Source: Pseudomonas sp. GOM6
Lineage (GTDB): Bacteria; Pseudomonadota; Gammaproteobacteria; Pseudomonadales; Pseudomonadaceae
Direction of reading: 5' to 3'
DNA: 64,000 nucleotides
Assembly (NCBI RefSeq): GCF_029537485.1
Contig: NZ_JARPUS010000011.1
Coordinates: 62,001 to 126,000, forward strand
Below are positions 28,678 through 38,234 of this stretch, in pieces; position 1 is the first letter of the stretch; each line of letters opens with the position of its first letter. The notes below the pieces were generated by a model. It was not told where the DNA came from and searched no databases. It was given only the letters and a program-made list of their open reading frames with translations. Both the position numbers and the translations under genes were made by a program.

Positions 28678-30072
28678 TCAGTCCTCTTCGAAGTTGTACA
28701 TACCCGGCGCCAGGTTGTCGAAGCGCGTGTACTTGCCGATGAAGGCCAAACGGCAGGTGCCGATGGGGCCGTTACGCTGCTTGCCGATGATGATCTCGGC
28801 GACGCCCTTGTACTCGGTCTCCGGGTGATACACCTCGTCCCGGTAGACGAACATGATGATGTCGGCGTCCTGCTCGATCGCCCCGGATTCACGCAGGTCG
28901 GAGTTGACCGGGCGCTTGTTGGGGCGCTGTTCCAGCGAGCGGTTGAGCTGCGACAGGGCAATCACCGGGCAGTTGAACTCCTTGGCCAGCGCCTTGAGCG
29001 AGCGCGAGATCTCGGAAATCTCGTTGGTGCGGTTGTCGCCACTGGAGCCCGGGATACGCATCAGCTGCAGGTAGTCGACCATGATCATGGCGATCTCACC
29101 ATGCTCACGAGCCAGGCGACGGGCGCGGGCACGCATCTCGGTCGGCGAGATGCCGGCGGTATCGTCAATGAACAGCTTGCGCTCGTTGAGCAGATTGACC
29201 GCCGAGGTCAGGCGCGGCCAGTCGTCATCGTCCAGCTTGCCCGAACGCACCTTGGTCTGGTCGATGCGACCGAGCGACGACAGCATACGCATCACGATCG
29301 AGTCGCTGGGCATTTCCAGGGAGAACACCAGCACCACCTTCTCGGTGCGCAGCACGGCGTTTTCCACCAGGTTCATGGCGAAGGTGGTCTTACCCATCGA
29401 CGGACGGCCGGCAACGATCACCAGGTCGGCCGGCTGCAGACCGCTGGTCATGCCGTCCAGGTCGGTGAAACCGGTGGAAATACCGGTCAGGCCCTCGTTG
29501 GTGTTGAAGAGTTCGTCGATGCGGTCGATGGTCTTGACCAGGATCTCGTTGATCCCCACCGGGCCGCCGGCCTTGGGCCGCGCCTCGGCGATCTGGAAGA
29601 TCTGCCGCTCGGCCTCGTCGAGCACTTCCACCGCGCTCTTGCCCTGCGGCGCGTAGGCCATGTCGGCGATGTCGTTGCTGATGCCGATCAGCTGACGCAG
29701 GGTGGCCCGCTCGCGGATGATCTGCGCATAGGCCTTGATGTTGGCCACCGACGGGGTGTTCTTGGCCAGCTCACCAAGGTAGCCAAGGCCGCCGACCTGG
29801 CTCAGGTGGCCCTCCTTGTCCAGCTGCTCGGACAGGGTCACCACGTCGAACGGCGAGTTGCGCTCGGCCAGGGTGAAAATGGCGCGGAAGATCAGGCGGT
29901 GGTCATGGCGGTAGAAGTCGCCGTCGGACACTGCATCGGAGACGCGCTCCCAGGCGTTGTTGTCCAGCATCAGGCCGCCGAGCACGGCCTGTTCGGCCTC
30001 GATGGAATGCGGCGGCACCTTGAGGGCTGCGGTTTCCAGATCGTACTGCTGAGGGACACTGATATCGTTCAT
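28678..30072 (-). CDS. dnaB: Replicative DNA helicase DnaB
   Basis: This 464-residue hexameric helicase unwinds DNA at the replication fork. The N-terminal domain (about 15-155) has PPHSIEAEQAVLGGLMLDN. The RecA-like domain has Walker A GRPSMGKTT (residues 222-230), the Walker B region IAMIMVDYLQLM and the C-terminal RESGAIEQDADIIMFVYRDE. The start at MNDISVPQQYD is the family start; the longer frame to 30150 covers leader hairpins. It lies downstream of rplI, separated by a terminator. Confidence 0.96.
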   Translation of the reverse strand: MNDISVPQQYDLETAALKVPPHSIEAEQAVLGGLMLDNNAWERVSDAVSDGDFYRHDHRLIFRAIFTLAERNSPFDVVTLSEQLDKEGHLSQVGGLGYLGELAKNTPSVANIKAYAQIIRERATLRQLIGISNDIADMAYAPQGKSAVEVLDEAERQIFQIAEARPKAGGPVGINEILVKTIDRIDELFNTNEGLTGISTGFTDLDGMTSGLQPADLVIVAGRPSMGKTTFAMNLVENAVLRTEKVVLVFSLEMPSDSIVMRMLSSLGRIDQTKVRSGKLDDDDWPRLTSAVNLLNERKLFIDDTAGISPTEMRARARRLAREHGEIAMIMVDYLQLMRIPGSSGDNRTNEISEISRSLKALAKEFNCPVIALSQLNRSLEQRPNKRPVNSDLRESGAIEQDADIIMFVYRDEVYHPETEYKGVAEIIIGKQRNGPIGTCRLAFIGKYTRFDNLAPGMYNFEED

Positions 30073-30102
30073 GGCACCTGTAATTCCGGAAAACACAGAG
30101 GC

Positions 30103-30127
30103 TTTGGCAAAGTGCATCTTTGCCAAA
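30103..30127. other. Leader hairpin upstream of dnaB
   Basis: TTTGGCAAAG (30103-30112) and CTTTGCCAAA (30118-30127) form a perfect 10-base stem with a five-base loop, 30 bases before the dnaB start codon. It would fold in the 5' leader; a regulatory role is untested. Confidence 0.5.
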
Positions 30128-30137
30128 GGCTCTGAAA

Positions 30138-30175
30138 AAACAACGGGCACTCACCACTGACGCAGTGAGTGCCCG
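30138..30175 (-). terminator. Rho-independent terminator after rplI
   Basis: On the minus strand a 10-base stem GGGCACTCAC / GTGAGTGCCC is followed by GTTGTTTTTTC. It ends the rpsF-rpsR-rplI transcript before dnaB. Confidence 0.8.
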
Positions 30176-30225
30176 ATTGTCAGCAGGCTGGCATTTTCAT
30201 GCAAGCCCACGGGTAGCAGCCCAAA

Positions 30226-30672
30226 TTAGGCAGCGACCACGATCACCTTGACGGTGGCTTCGACGTCGGTGTGCAGGTGCAGTGCAACGTCGAATTCGCC
30301 TACCTGGCGAATGGTGCCGTTCGGCAGGCGCACTTCAGCCTTGGCCACTTCAACGCCGGAGGCGGTCAGGGCGTCAGCGATGTCGTGAGTACCGATGGAA
30401 CCGAACAGCTTGCCTTCGTCACCAGCAACAGCAGTGATGGTAACTTCCAGCTCGGCCAGTTGAGCGGCACGGGCTTCGGCGGAAGCTTTCTTGGCGGCAG
30501 CAGCAGCTTCCAGCTCAGCGCGGCGAGCTTCGAACGCAGCAACGTTCTCGGCGGTGGCAGCGGTGGCCTTGCCCTGCGGCAGCAGGTAGTTACGGCCGTA
30601 GCCGGACTTGACGTTCACTTTGTCGCCCAGGTTGCCCAGGTTGGCGATTTTTTCCAGCAGGATGACTTCCAT
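30226..30672 (-). CDS. rplI: 50S ribosomal protein bL9
   Basis: This 148-residue protein has the bL9 signature at its N-terminus: [33 protein letters not shown], which binds 23S rRNA. A long central helix rich in alanine, lysine and glutamate (about 45-75) joins it to the C-terminal domain, which contains [12 protein letters not shown]. It ends the rpsF-rpsR-DUF2232-rplI operon and is followed by a terminator. Confidence 0.97.
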   Translation of the reverse strand: MEVILLEKIANLGNLGDKVNVKSGYGRNYLLPQGKATAATAENVAAFEARRAELEAAAAAKKASAEARAAQLAELEVTITAVAGDEGKLFGSIGTHDIADALTASGVEVAKAEVRLPNGTIRQVGEFDVALHLHTDVEATVKVIVVAA

Positions 30673-30693
30673 TTGGGTCTTACCTCTTAACTT

Positions 30694-31587
30694 TTAACCT
30701 TCACCGTTCGCAGGCCCGGCGCCGTTGTTACGCGCACGGCGGCCGCGAAAATCAATCAGACTGTCGACGATGGCCAAGACCACCAGTAACGGATAAATCA
30801 GCTGCAAAAACAGCAGCAGCGACACGTACAGCCCCACCAGCCAGAACCGGCCCAGTCGCCCGGAAGCGGCCAACCCATGCAGCAGAGCCACACCGGCAAA
30901 CACCAGCGGCACACTGCACAGCGGCGTCAGCATGGCCAGTTCCAGCCCCAGATTGGGTCCCAGAACAATGACCGCCAACAGGCCGAAGGCCAGGGCAGGC
31001 GGCAGTCGCAAGGCCCGAAACTCGAGCCCGAAACCACCCGGGTTGTACAGCGCCGCCTGCCAAAAACGCCCAAGCATCAGGCAGAGCAGGCTGACGATCT
31101 GCAACAACGCAGCCATCAGTCCGGTGAGTACCGGGGCAACCAGCGCCTGCAGGCGGGTCTGCTCGTCTACCGACATCTTTTGGTAGACCCCATCGAACAT
31201 CTGCGGCATCAGCTTGTGCAGCTCGGCCGCCAGTTCGTTGATGGGTTGGCTAAACACCGCGCCCAACGTCACGCCATACACCAGACCGAGCGCGATGCTG
31301 GCCAGCAGCACGCGAGCCCAGGACCACCCAGCGCGCAACAACAGCGCCAGGCTCAGCGTACCGAGCATCACCAGAAGGACGCGCGGATCACCGAAGTGCC
31401 ACCAGCCCAAAGCCGGTAACACCGCCCAAGCCAGAATGCCTACAGCATCTCTTGGCCCCCGCCGCAGCAGCACCAGGCTACTGGCGGCGGCACTCAACCA
31501 GAACAACAGCGGCAACGCCGCAGAACCGACCACCACCAGGGTGGCCTGCATGCGGCCGCGCATGATGAACTCAGCCAAGGCGCGCAT
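30694..31587 (-). CDS. DUF2232-type multi-pass membrane protein
   Basis: This 297-residue protein has about eight hydrophobic segments and fits the DUF2232 group found between rpsR and rplI in Pseudomonas (PA4933 position). The conserved-looking cytoplasmic or loop stretch FDGVYQKMSVDEQ lies near residues 130-142, and the C-terminus is basic (DFRGRRARNN). The function is unknown. It sits 21 bases upstream of rplI and 36 bases downstream of rpsR, so it must be co-expressed with ribosomal proteins. Confidence 0.82.
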   Translation of the reverse strand: MRALAEFIMRGRMQATLVVVGSAALPLLFWLSAAASSLVLLRRGPRDAVGILAWAVLPALGWWHFGDPRVLLVMLGTLSLALLLRAGWSWARVLLASIALGLVYGVTLGAVFSQPINELAAELHKLMPQMFDGVYQKMSVDEQTRLQALVAPVLTGLMAALLQIVSLLCLMLGRFWQAALYNPGGFGLEFRALRLPPALAFGLLAVIVLGPNLGLELAMLTPLCSVPLVFAGVALLHGLAASGRLGRFWLVGLYVSLLLFLQLIYPLLVVLAIVDSLIDFRGRRARNNGAGPANGEG

Positions 31588-31623
31588 GCGATCTATCCCT
31601 TACAACTTGTCGACACTCTGTTC

Positions 31624-31854
31624 TCAACGGCCGTGGCTGTCGGTGTAGGGCAGCAGGGCCAGGTAGCGGGCGCGCTTGATAGCGACAGCCAGCTGACGCT
31701 GGTACTTGGCCTTGGTACCGGTGATACGGCTAGGAACGATCTTGCCGGTTTCGGAAACGTAGGCTTTCAGGGTGTTGAGATCTTTGAAGTCGATCTCTTT
31801 CACGCCTTCAGCGGTGAAACGGCAGAATTTACGACGACGGAAGAAACGTGCCAT
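31624..31854 (-). CDS. rpsR: 30S ribosomal protein bS18
   Basis: This 76-residue basic protein starts [17 protein letters not shown] and contains [18 protein letters not shown], the bS18 signature. The single cysteine near the N-terminus (KFCRF) is usual in C+ versions of S18. bS18 pairs with bS6 on the 30S platform, and their genes are adjacent here (28 bases apart). Confidence 0.97.
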   Translation of the reverse strand: MARFFRRRKFCRFTAEGVKEIDFKDLNTLKAYVSETGKIVPSRITGTKAKYQRQLAVAIKRARYLALLPYTDSHGR

Positions 31855-31882
31855 GAATGTGGCTCCTCAATAGATCCGTGGA

Positions 31883-32299
31883 TTACTCGTCAGCGTTGTT
31901 GTCGCTGTTGTCACCGTCTTCGCCTTCGGCGGATTCGGTTTCAACGCGCTCACGGCGCTCGCGGCGCTCGCTGCGGTTTTCTTCGGCCTTGAGCATCTCG
32001 GACTGACCGGTAACGGCTTCGTCGCGACGGATGATCAGGTTACGGATTACTGCGTCGTTGTAGCGGAAGTTGTCTTCCAGCTCGGCCAGGGCTTTGCCGC
32101 TGCACTCAACGTTCAGCATCACGTAGTGAGCCTTGTGAACGTTGTTGATGGCATAGGCCAGCTGACGACGGCCCCAGTCTTCCAGACGGTGGATTTTGCC
32201 GCCGTCTTCTTCGATCAGCTTGGTGTAACGCTCAACCATGCCGCCGACTTGCTCGCTCTGGTCCGGGTGAACCAGAAAGATGATTTCGTAATGACGCAT
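31883..32299 (-). CDS. rpsF: 30S ribosomal protein bS6
   Basis: This 138-residue protein starts [18 protein letters not shown] and has the bS6 core [28 protein letters not shown]. The C-terminal tail is highly charged ([22 protein letters not shown]), ending in acidic and asparagine residues, as in gamma-proteobacterial S6 proteins that are modified with glutamate by RimK. It is the first gene of the operon, with AAGGAG before the ATG. Confidence 0.97.
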   Translation of the reverse strand: MRHYEIIFLVHPDQSEQVGGMVERYTKLIEEDGGKIHRLEDWGRRQLAYAINNVHKAHYVMLNVECSGKALAELEDNFRYNDAVIRNLIIRRDEAVTGQSEMLKAEENRSERRERRERVETESAEGEDGDNSDNNADE

Positions 32300-32418
32300 G
32301 AATGCTCCTTACGGGTTGTAGCCTGCCAACAAAAGGTGGTCAGGCAAGGAGTGAATGACTCGTTCTGACTTGCCGAAGTGAAGGCGCACAAGCGCCTGCC
32401 ATGGCGGCAAGGGGCGAC

Positions 32419-32447
32419 ATTCTAGAGAAGCCCCCCGCCACACGCAA
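32419..32447 (-). promoter_or_regulatory. rpsF operon promoter
   Basis: On the minus strand TTGCGT (32447-32442) and TAGAAT (32424-32419) are 17 bases apart. This gives an rpsF leader of about 110 bases that contains a GGCAAG / CTTGCC stem pairing, which might be involved in feedback by S6:S18; that role is inference. The remaining bases up to the rlmB stop at 32517 show no gene. Confidence 0.65.
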
Positions 32448-32516
32448 GGTAAACTGGTGATTATTTGAACAGTCCGCGAGACCAACTCAACAAGCGCCGG
32501 GCGACGCCCATCGAGC

Positions 32517-33269
32517 CTACGCCTTGCGCGCGGCCTGGCGCTGGCGCACGGCTTCGAACAGGCACACGCCGGTGGCGACCGAGACATTGAGGCTGCTGAC
32601 GCTGCCGCTCATGGGCAGCTTCACCAGATAATCGCAGTGCTCGCGCGTCAGGCGACGCATGCCCTTACCCTCGGCGCCCATGACCAACACAGTGGGCCCG
32701 GTCATATCCAGCTGGTAGAGCTCCTGCTCGACCTCGCCAGCCGTACCGACCACCCACAGCCCCTTCTTTTGCAGCTTCTCCAGGGTGCGTGCCAGGTTGG
32801 TCACCGCCACCAGCGGGATGACCTCGGCGGCCCCGCAGGCAACCTTGCGCACGGTGGCATTGAGCGTCGCCGACTTGTCCTTGGGCACAATCACCGCCTG
32901 AGCACCGGCCGCGTCGGCCGTGCGCAGACAAGCGCCCAGATTGTGCGGATCGGTCACACCGTCCAGCACCAGCAATAGCGCCGGGCCTTCGCCACGCTCG
33001 AGCAACTCGTCGAGCATGTTCTCACCCCAGACCTGGCTGGGGCTCACTTCGGCAACCACGCCCTGGTGCACGCCCTCTGCCCACTCGTCCAGCTCCTGGC
33101 GCTCCTTCTGCCCGACCGGCACCCGCTGCTGAGCAGCCAGCGCCAGCAGCGCCTGCACCCGCGGCGCGCTACGGCTCTCGGCCAGCCACAACTGCTTGAC
33201 CCGCTTGGGATGGTGGCGCAGCAGCGCCTCGACGGCATGAACGCCGTAAACCTTTTCCAGCTGACTCAT
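32517..33269 (-). CDS. rlmB: 23S rRNA 2'-O-ribose G2251 methyltransferase
   Basis: This 250-residue SpoU-family enzyme has the trefoil-knot motifs DPHNLGACLRTADAAG, VLVMGAEGKGMRRL and LPMSGSVSSLNVSVATGVCLFE. The N-terminal substrate-binding domain begins EKVYGVHAVEALLRHHP. It methylates G2251 in the peptidyl-transferase P loop using SAM. It overlaps the rnr gene by four bases (ATGA), so RNase R and this enzyme are made from one message, the usual rnr-rlmB pair. Confidence 0.94.
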   Translation of the reverse strand: MSQLEKVYGVHAVEALLRHHPKRVKQLWLAESRSAPRVQALLALAAQQRVPVGQKERQELDEWAEGVHQGVVAEVSPSQVWGENMLDELLERGEGPALLLVLDGVTDPHNLGACLRTADAAGAQAVIVPKDKSATLNATVRKVACGAAEVIPLVAVTNLARTLEKLQKKGLWVVGTAGEVEQELYQLDMTGPTVLVMGAEGKGMRRLTREHCDYLVKLPMSGSVSSLNVSVATGVCLFEAVRQRQAARKA

Positions 33270-35770
33270 CGCTTAGCCTTGCGCTTGCTCGGTTTGCCAG
33301 TGGCCGGTTTGTCAGTCTTAGGCGCACCCTTGCGATGACTGGATGTCTTGCCTGCAGCACCACTCTTGCCGCCGGCGGGCTTACCACCACCTTTTTTCGC
33401 ACCGTCGAGCAGAGCTTTTTTCACATCGCGACTCTTCTGCACATCGGTATTGCCCACACCCGGAGCCTTGGCTGCGGGTTTGCGCCCGGTCGAGCCAGCT
33501 TTGCCGCGCGACTCGGTCTTACCCTCAGCCAGTTCGAAGTCGATCTTGCGCTCATCCAGATCGACGCGCATGACCTTGACCGCCACGCTGTCGCCCAGAC
33601 GGAAACTGCGTCCGCTGCGCTCGCCAGCCAGGCGATGGTGCACCGGGTCAAAGTGGTAGTAGTCGGCGGGCAATGCGGTGACATGCACCAGGCCTTCGAC
33701 ATAGATATCCTTCAGCTCGACGAAGATACCGAAACCGGTCGCTGCAGTGATGACGCCTTCGAAGATCTCGCCGACGCGATCCTGCATGAACTCGCACTTG
33801 AGCCAGTTGACCACGTCACGGGTCGCCTCGTCAGCGCGCCGCTCGGTCATCGAGCACTGCTCTCCCAGCTGCTCCAGCGCCGCCTCATCGTAGGGATAGA
33901 TACGCGCCTTGGGCATGCTCGCCGCACCCGCGCGCTGCACATGCTTGGTCTCGCGCTTGGAGCGAATCACACTGCGGATGGCACGGTGCACCAGCAGGTC
34001 CGGATAGCGGCGGATTGGCGAAGTAAAGTGGGTATAGGCCTCGTAGTTGAGACCGAAGTGGCCGTTGTTGTCGGCGCTGTACACCGCCTGACTCAACGAG
34101 CGCAGCATCACGGTCTGGATCAGCTGGAAGTCCGGACGCTCCTGAATGCTGGCCAGCAACTTCTGGTAATCCTTCGGCTTCGGCCCCTCCTTGCCCTTGT
34201 GCAAAGCCAGCCCCAGCTCGCCGAGGAACGCCTTGAGCTTCTCCACCCGCTCGGCCGGCGGGCCGTCGTGCACCCGGTACAGCGAGGGAATGGAGTGATC
34301 CTGCATGAAGCGCGCAGTGGCCACGTTGGCCGCCAGCATGCACTCCTCGATCAGCTTGTGTGCGTCGTTGCGCTGGGTCGGACGGATCTCGTCGATCTTG
34401 CGATCGGTGCCGAAGACAATGCGGGTCTCCTGGGTCTCGAAGTCGATGGCGCCGCGCTCATGACGCGCCGCCAGCAACACCTGATACAGGGCGTAGAGCT
34501 GCTTGAGGTGCGGCAGCACCTCTTTATATTCCTCGCGCAGCGACTTGCCTTCGCTGCTCTTCGGCTGCTCCAGCATGTAGCTGACCTTGTTGTAGGTCAG
34601 ACGCGCATGGGAATGGATGACCGCCTCATAGAACTGATAATCAACCAGCTCGCCGGACTTGGACATGCTCATTTCGCAAACCATAGCCAGGCGGTCGACA
34701 TGCGGATTCAGCGAGCACAGCCCGTTGGACAGCTCTTCCGGCAGCATCGGCACCACGCGTTCGGGGAAATACACCGAGTTGCCACGCTTCTGCGCCTCTT
34801 CATCCAGCGCCGAGCCGACCTTGACGTAGTGCGACACGTCGGCGATGGCGACATACAGCTTCCAGCCGCCGGAGAACAGCTTCCAGCGGCTGCTGTTTTT
34901 CTCGCAGTACACGGCATCGTCGAAGTCGCGGGCATCCTCGCCATCGATGGTGACGAACGGCAGGTGGCGCAGATCGACCCGGTTTTCCTTGTCCTTCTCT
35001 TCCACCTGCGGCTTGAGCTTGCGCGCTTCTTTAATGACAGCCTCGGGCCAGACATGCGGGATGTCATAGCTGCGCAGAGCCACGTCGATTTCCATGCCCG
35101 GCGCCATATAGTTGCCGATCACTTCGACGATATCGCCCTGCGGCTGGAAGCGTGCAGTGGGCCAGTGCGTAATCCTGATCTCGACGAACTGACCGACCTT
35201 GGCGCCCGCGGTACGCCCGGGGGTGACCAGCACTTCCTGCTGAATCTTCGGGTTGTCCGCCTCGACGAAGCCGATGCCGGCCTCCTCGAAATAGCGCCCG
35301 ACGATGGTTTCGTGAGCCCGCTCGATCACCTCGACCAGGGCGCCTTCACGACGACCACGGCGATCCAGGCCGGCAACCCGCGCCAGTGCACGGTCGCCAT
35401 CGAACACCAGACGCATCTGTGCGGGGCTGAGGAACAGGTCGTCGCTGCCGTCATCCGGAATCAGGAAGCCAAACCCATCGCGATGGCCGCTGATACGACC
35501 CCGGATCAGGTCGAGCTTGTCCACCGGAGCATAGGTGCCGCGACGCGTATAGATAAGTTGGCCATCACGCTCCATGGCGCGCAGGCGACGACGCAACGCT
35601 TCGAGTTGCTCGTCGGTGGTCAGCCCGAACTCTTCCACTAGCTCTTCACGAGCAGCAGGCGAACCGCGCTCGGACAGATGCTGGAGAATCAGCTCACGGC
35701 TGGGAATGGGGTTTTCGTACTTTTCCGCCTCGCGGGCGGCCTCGGGATCGAGGGATTGCCAATCGGCCAT
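33266..35770 (-). CDS. rnr: Ribonuclease R
   Basis: This 834-residue 3'-5' exoribonuclease degrades structured RNA. Domains in order: winged-helix-like N-terminus (ELILQHLSERGSPAAREEL), cold-shock domains (ISGHRDGFGFLIPDDG), the RNB catalytic domain with TIDGEDARDFDDAVYCE and IADVSHYVK, an S1 domain (VGEIFEGVITAATGFGIFVEL) and a long lysine-rich tail (from about residue 750). The start MADWQSLDPEAA is the family start. It is the first gene of rnr-rlmB and lies about 200 bases from tRNA-Leu, which is divergent. Confidence 0.95.
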   Translation of the reverse strand: MADWQSLDPEAAREAEKYENPIPSRELILQHLSERGSPAAREELVEEFGLTTDEQLEALRRRLRAMERDGQLIYTRRGTYAPVDKLDLIRGRISGHRDGFGFLIPDDGSDDLFLSPAQMRLVFDGDRALARVAGLDRRGRREGALVEVIERAHETIVGRYFEEAGIGFVEADNPKIQQEVLVTPGRTAGAKVGQFVEIRITHWPTARFQPQGDIVEVIGNYMAPGMEIDVALRSYDIPHVWPEAVIKEARKLKPQVEEKDKENRVDLRHLPFVTIDGEDARDFDDAVYCEKNSSRWKLFSGGWKLYVAIADVSHYVKVGSALDEEAQKRGNSVYFPERVVPMLPEELSNGLCSLNPHVDRLAMVCEMSMSKSGELVDYQFYEAVIHSHARLTYNKVSYMLEQPKSSEGKSLREEYKEVLPHLKQLYALYQVLLAARHERGAIDFETQETRIVFGTDRKIDEIRPTQRNDAHKLIEECMLAANVATARFMQDHSIPSLYRVHDGPPAERVEKLKAFLGELGLALHKGKEGPKPKDYQKLLASIQERPDFQLIQTVMLRSLSQAVYSADNNGHFGLNYEAYTHFTSPIRRYPDLLVHRAIRSVIRSKRETKHVQRAGAASMPKARIYPYDEAALEQLGEQCSMTERRADEATRDVVNWLKCEFMQDRVGEIFEGVITAATGFGIFVELKDIYVEGLVHVTALPADYYHFDPVHHRLAGERSGRSFRLGDSVAVKVMRVDLDERKIDFELAEGKTESRGKAGSTGRKPAAKAPGVGNTDVQKSRDVKKALLDGAKKGGGKPAGGKSGAAGKTSSHRKGAPKTDKPATGKPSKRKAKR

Positions 35771-35876
35771 TAAATGAAAATACCTGTATGCATAAGTTTG
35801 CCTTCTGTCTATTGAAGCGCGAAACGGCACCGGGGGTCAGCTTTTCCCGCGACAATAATTTTTTCAGCGTCAGGGG

Positions 35877-35905
35877 TTTACAAGCAAAAACCGCGTCCGT
35901 ATAGT
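35877..35905 (+). promoter_or_regulatory. Promoter of tRNA-Leu
   Basis: TTTACA (35877-35882) and TATAGT (35900-35905) are spaced 17 bases apart, followed by a GC-rich discriminator (TCGCGCCC) of the kind seen in stringently controlled stable-RNA promoters. An ACAACG / CGTTGT stem lies between it and the tRNA. Confidence 0.7.
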
Positions 35906-35969
35906 TCGCGCCCACAACGTTGCTGAGACGTTGTAACACGGAAGCGACTGAGTAATCATAGTTTCCCGT

Positions 35970-36056
35970 GCCCAGGTGGCGGAATTGGTAGACGCACTAG
36001 GTTCAGGTCCTAGCGGTGGCAACACCGTGGAAGTTCGAGTCTTCTCCTGGGCACCA
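35970..36056 (+). tRNA. tRNA-Leu (anticodon CAG)
   Basis: This 87-base class II tRNA has acceptor arms GCCCAGG and CCTGGGC. The anticodon stem CTAGG / CCTAG holds the loop TTCAGGT with CAG at 36004-36006. A long variable arm is present (GGTGGCAACACC), together with a T-loop TTCGAGT and an encoded CCA end. It decodes CUG. Confidence 0.96.
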
Positions 36057-36064
36057 CTCTTCAA

Positions 36065-36093
36065 GAAAAAACCGAGCTTAGGCTCGGTTTTTT
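36065..36093. terminator. Bidirectional terminator between tRNA-Leu and the chemoreceptor gene
   Basis: AAAAAACCGAGC, TTAG and GCTCGGTTTTTT form a stem flanked by A- and T-runs on both sides. It ends the tRNA transcript on the plus strand and the converging chemoreceptor transcript on the minus strand. Confidence 0.87.
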
Positions 36094-36153
36094 CGTTTCT
36101 GCTCAGCGGAAAATCTTGCAGCAACGGAGCACGCCGCTGCTGCAGAAAGCCCC

Positions 36154-38088
36154 TCAGACCTTGAACTGGGCGAAACTAGCCTTGAGCTGGGCCACGAGAG
36201 CATCAACCACACGCCCGCTCGCCGCCGTTTCGCTCACCGCCTGAGCCGCCCGTTGCGCCTCGCTGTGGATCACTTCGACGCGGCCGCGCACCGCGCTGGC
36301 ACCGTCAGCCTGATGCGCAGCGGAACGGGTCGCCGCATCGATGGCATCATGCACCTCGTCTACCGACGCCTGCACCGACTGCTGCAGACGCGCACTGTCG
36401 CGCAGCGCCTGCAGACCTTCCGCCGCTTGCCCGCCGGCCTGGCCAATCACGGCCACCGCTTCGCGCGCGCCCTGCTGCAAGGCCGTGATGTGCGCCTGGA
36501 TATCGCCGGTGGACTGCTGGGTCTTACTGGCCAGGGCGCGCACTTCGTCGGCCACCACGGCGAAGCCGCGACCACTCTCACCCGCCCGCGCCGCTTCGAT
36601 GGCCGCGTTCAGTGCCAGCAGGTTGGTCTGCTCGGCAATGGACTGGATCACGGTGAGCACCACCTCGATCTGCTCGCTCTGCTGGGCCAGTTTCTCGATC
36701 ACCGCCGAGCCGTTCTCCACCCGCGCCACCAGCGCCTCGATCAGACCGCCAACCTTGGTTGCAATGGCCGCATTCTCGTGAGCCGCCTGGCGGATCGCCG
36801 TGACGCGCTGCTGGGCATCGTGCATGGCCTGACTTTCGGTCTGCGCCGCTGCAGCCATCTCTTCCAGCGCCTGCAGGCTGCCAGCCACCTCGTCGCGCTG
36901 CCGCTCGGCCGCCGCCTCGGCTGCGGCGCTGCGCTGCGCCAAGCTGCGAATCTCCTCGCCAGTGCGCTGCGCCACTTCGCCCGCCTCACGCACGATCGGC
37001 TGCAGCTTGGCGATGAACTGATTGACCGCCGTGGCCATTTCGCCGACTTCGTCGCGACTGTCCAATTGCACGCGCCGCGTCAGATCACCCTCGCCCGCCG
37101 CCAGATCCTTGAGCGCGGCAATCAGCAACTGCAGACGACTCAACACCCGCCACCCCAACACCAGCGCCACAGCAGCCAGCGTCAACAAGCCCACCACCAG
37201 CAAGCCACTGGCGATACGCCAGCGCAGATCACTCGCGGCCTGCTGCACGGTCTCGCTACCGTTGCGCGCCATTTCCTCAGTGGCCTGTTCGGCTGCCTGC
37301 AGACGCTGCTGCAGAGCCTGGGTACTTTCCTGTGCCGCCCCGGAAAGGCTCTGATCGACCAACTGACCGGCATTGCCGACCAGACCGGCGAAGCGGGTGT
37401 CCAGAGCCGCCAGCTCCTGCTCGATGGCGTCCAGCGACATGCCCAACTGCACCTTGCCGATGGGCGACCCCATGGGATTGATCTCAACCTCGATCATGTA
37501 CACCTTGGGATCGCGCGAGGCGCCATCCACCAGTTTGTCCAGCCCGGTCTTGCCCTGGCCTGCCGCGATCAGCTCACGCACCCGCGGATTGCTGCGATCG
37601 AAATTGCGCGTCAGGCGCTTGCCCTCCGCGTCATAGAACACCGCAAACAGCACCGCCGGATCACGCTGAACGATACGGGTCAGCGCCGTTAGCGCGGGGG
37701 CGTCATTATCCCAGATGGCCTTGGGCGCCACCCCGGCAAGCATCTGCGCGATGGAGTTGCCCGACTGTTTTAGGTTTTCTTCCAGCACTTGGCGCAGCTG
37801 CACCTGCTCGCTCTTCAGCTGACTGCTCAGGCCATCACCGAGGCGCTCGCGGGTATTGCTGGACAGAGCCGCCAGCCCCGTGCGCATTTCCTCTTCCGCA
37901 CTGCCGAGCTCGTCGGCCAGACGCTGACTTTCGCCACTCAGACGCCGAGTGAGGTCGTTGACCAGCTCGTCGACCGTGGCACGGGTCAACCAGACGGCTA
38001 CCCCTACCTGAGCCAACATCGCCAGGCCCAGAGCAATGAATACCGGGCGCAGCAGACGGCTGCGCAACAGCGAAAACAGAACGGACAC
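36154..38088 (-). CDS. Methyl-accepting chemotaxis protein
   Basis: This is a 644-residue transmembrane chemoreceptor. TM1 lies at about residues 13-33 and TM2 near 290-312. The periplasmic part (about 250 residues) has a central single-Cache-like stretch ([18 protein letters not shown] through [19 protein letters not shown]) flanked by long coiled-coil helices. A HAMP domain follows TM2, and the signalling tip reads [35 protein letters not shown]. No C-terminal CheR-docking pentapeptide is evident (it ends SFAQFKV). The ligand is unknown. The gene stands between tRNA-Leu and opmH. Confidence 0.92.
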   Translation of the reverse strand: MSVLFSLLRSRLLRPVFIALGLAMLAQVGVAVWLTRATVDELVNDLTRRLSGESQRLADELGSAEEEMRTGLAALSSNTRERLGDGLSSQLKSEQVQLRQVLEENLKQSGNSIAQMLAGVAPKAIWDNDAPALTALTRIVQRDPAVLFAVFYDAEGKRLTRNFDRSNPRVRELIAAGQGKTGLDKLVDGASRDPKVYMIEVEINPMGSPIGKVQLGMSLDAIEQELAALDTRFAGLVGNAGQLVDQSLSGAAQESTQALQQRLQAAEQATEEMARNGSETVQQAASDLRWRIASGLLVVGLLTLAAVALVLGWRVLSRLQLLIAALKDLAAGEGDLTRRVQLDSRDEVGEMATAVNQFIAKLQPIVREAGEVAQRTGEEIRSLAQRSAAAEAAAERQRDEVAGSLQALEEMAAAAQTESQAMHDAQQRVTAIRQAAHENAAIATKVGGLIEALVARVENGSAVIEKLAQQSEQIEVVLTVIQSIAEQTNLLALNAAIEAARAGESGRGFAVVADEVRALASKTQQSTGDIQAHITALQQGAREAVAVIGQAGGQAAEGLQALRDSARLQQSVQASVDEVHDAIDAATRSAAHQADGASAVRGRVEVIHSEAQRAAQAVSETAASGRVVDALVAQLKASFAQFKV

Positions 38089-38186
38089 TGCGGGAACTCC
38101 TTCCGGTCAGACGACCTTGATGCCAGTTGCATCGGCCGCCTTTTAAAAAGCTGTAATAAAGCAAAGCACAGGCCAGATGCCAGTAT

Positions 38187-38217
38187 AAAAAAGCCCCGCT
38201 CGAAGGCGGGGCTTTGT
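38187..38217 (-). terminator. Terminator after opmH
   Basis: Read on the minus strand, AAAGCCCCGC, a short loop and GCGGGGCTTTTTT form a strong stem with a T-run. It lies 18 bases after the opmH stop. Confidence 0.87.
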
Positions 38218-38234
38218 CGAAGAGGCGGCGTGAA

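Noticed and set aside
35970..36153. Prophage or island attachment site at tRNA-Leu
   Set aside because: No integrase gene and no duplicated tRNA 3' end were seen in the window; the tRNA is followed at once by a terminator.
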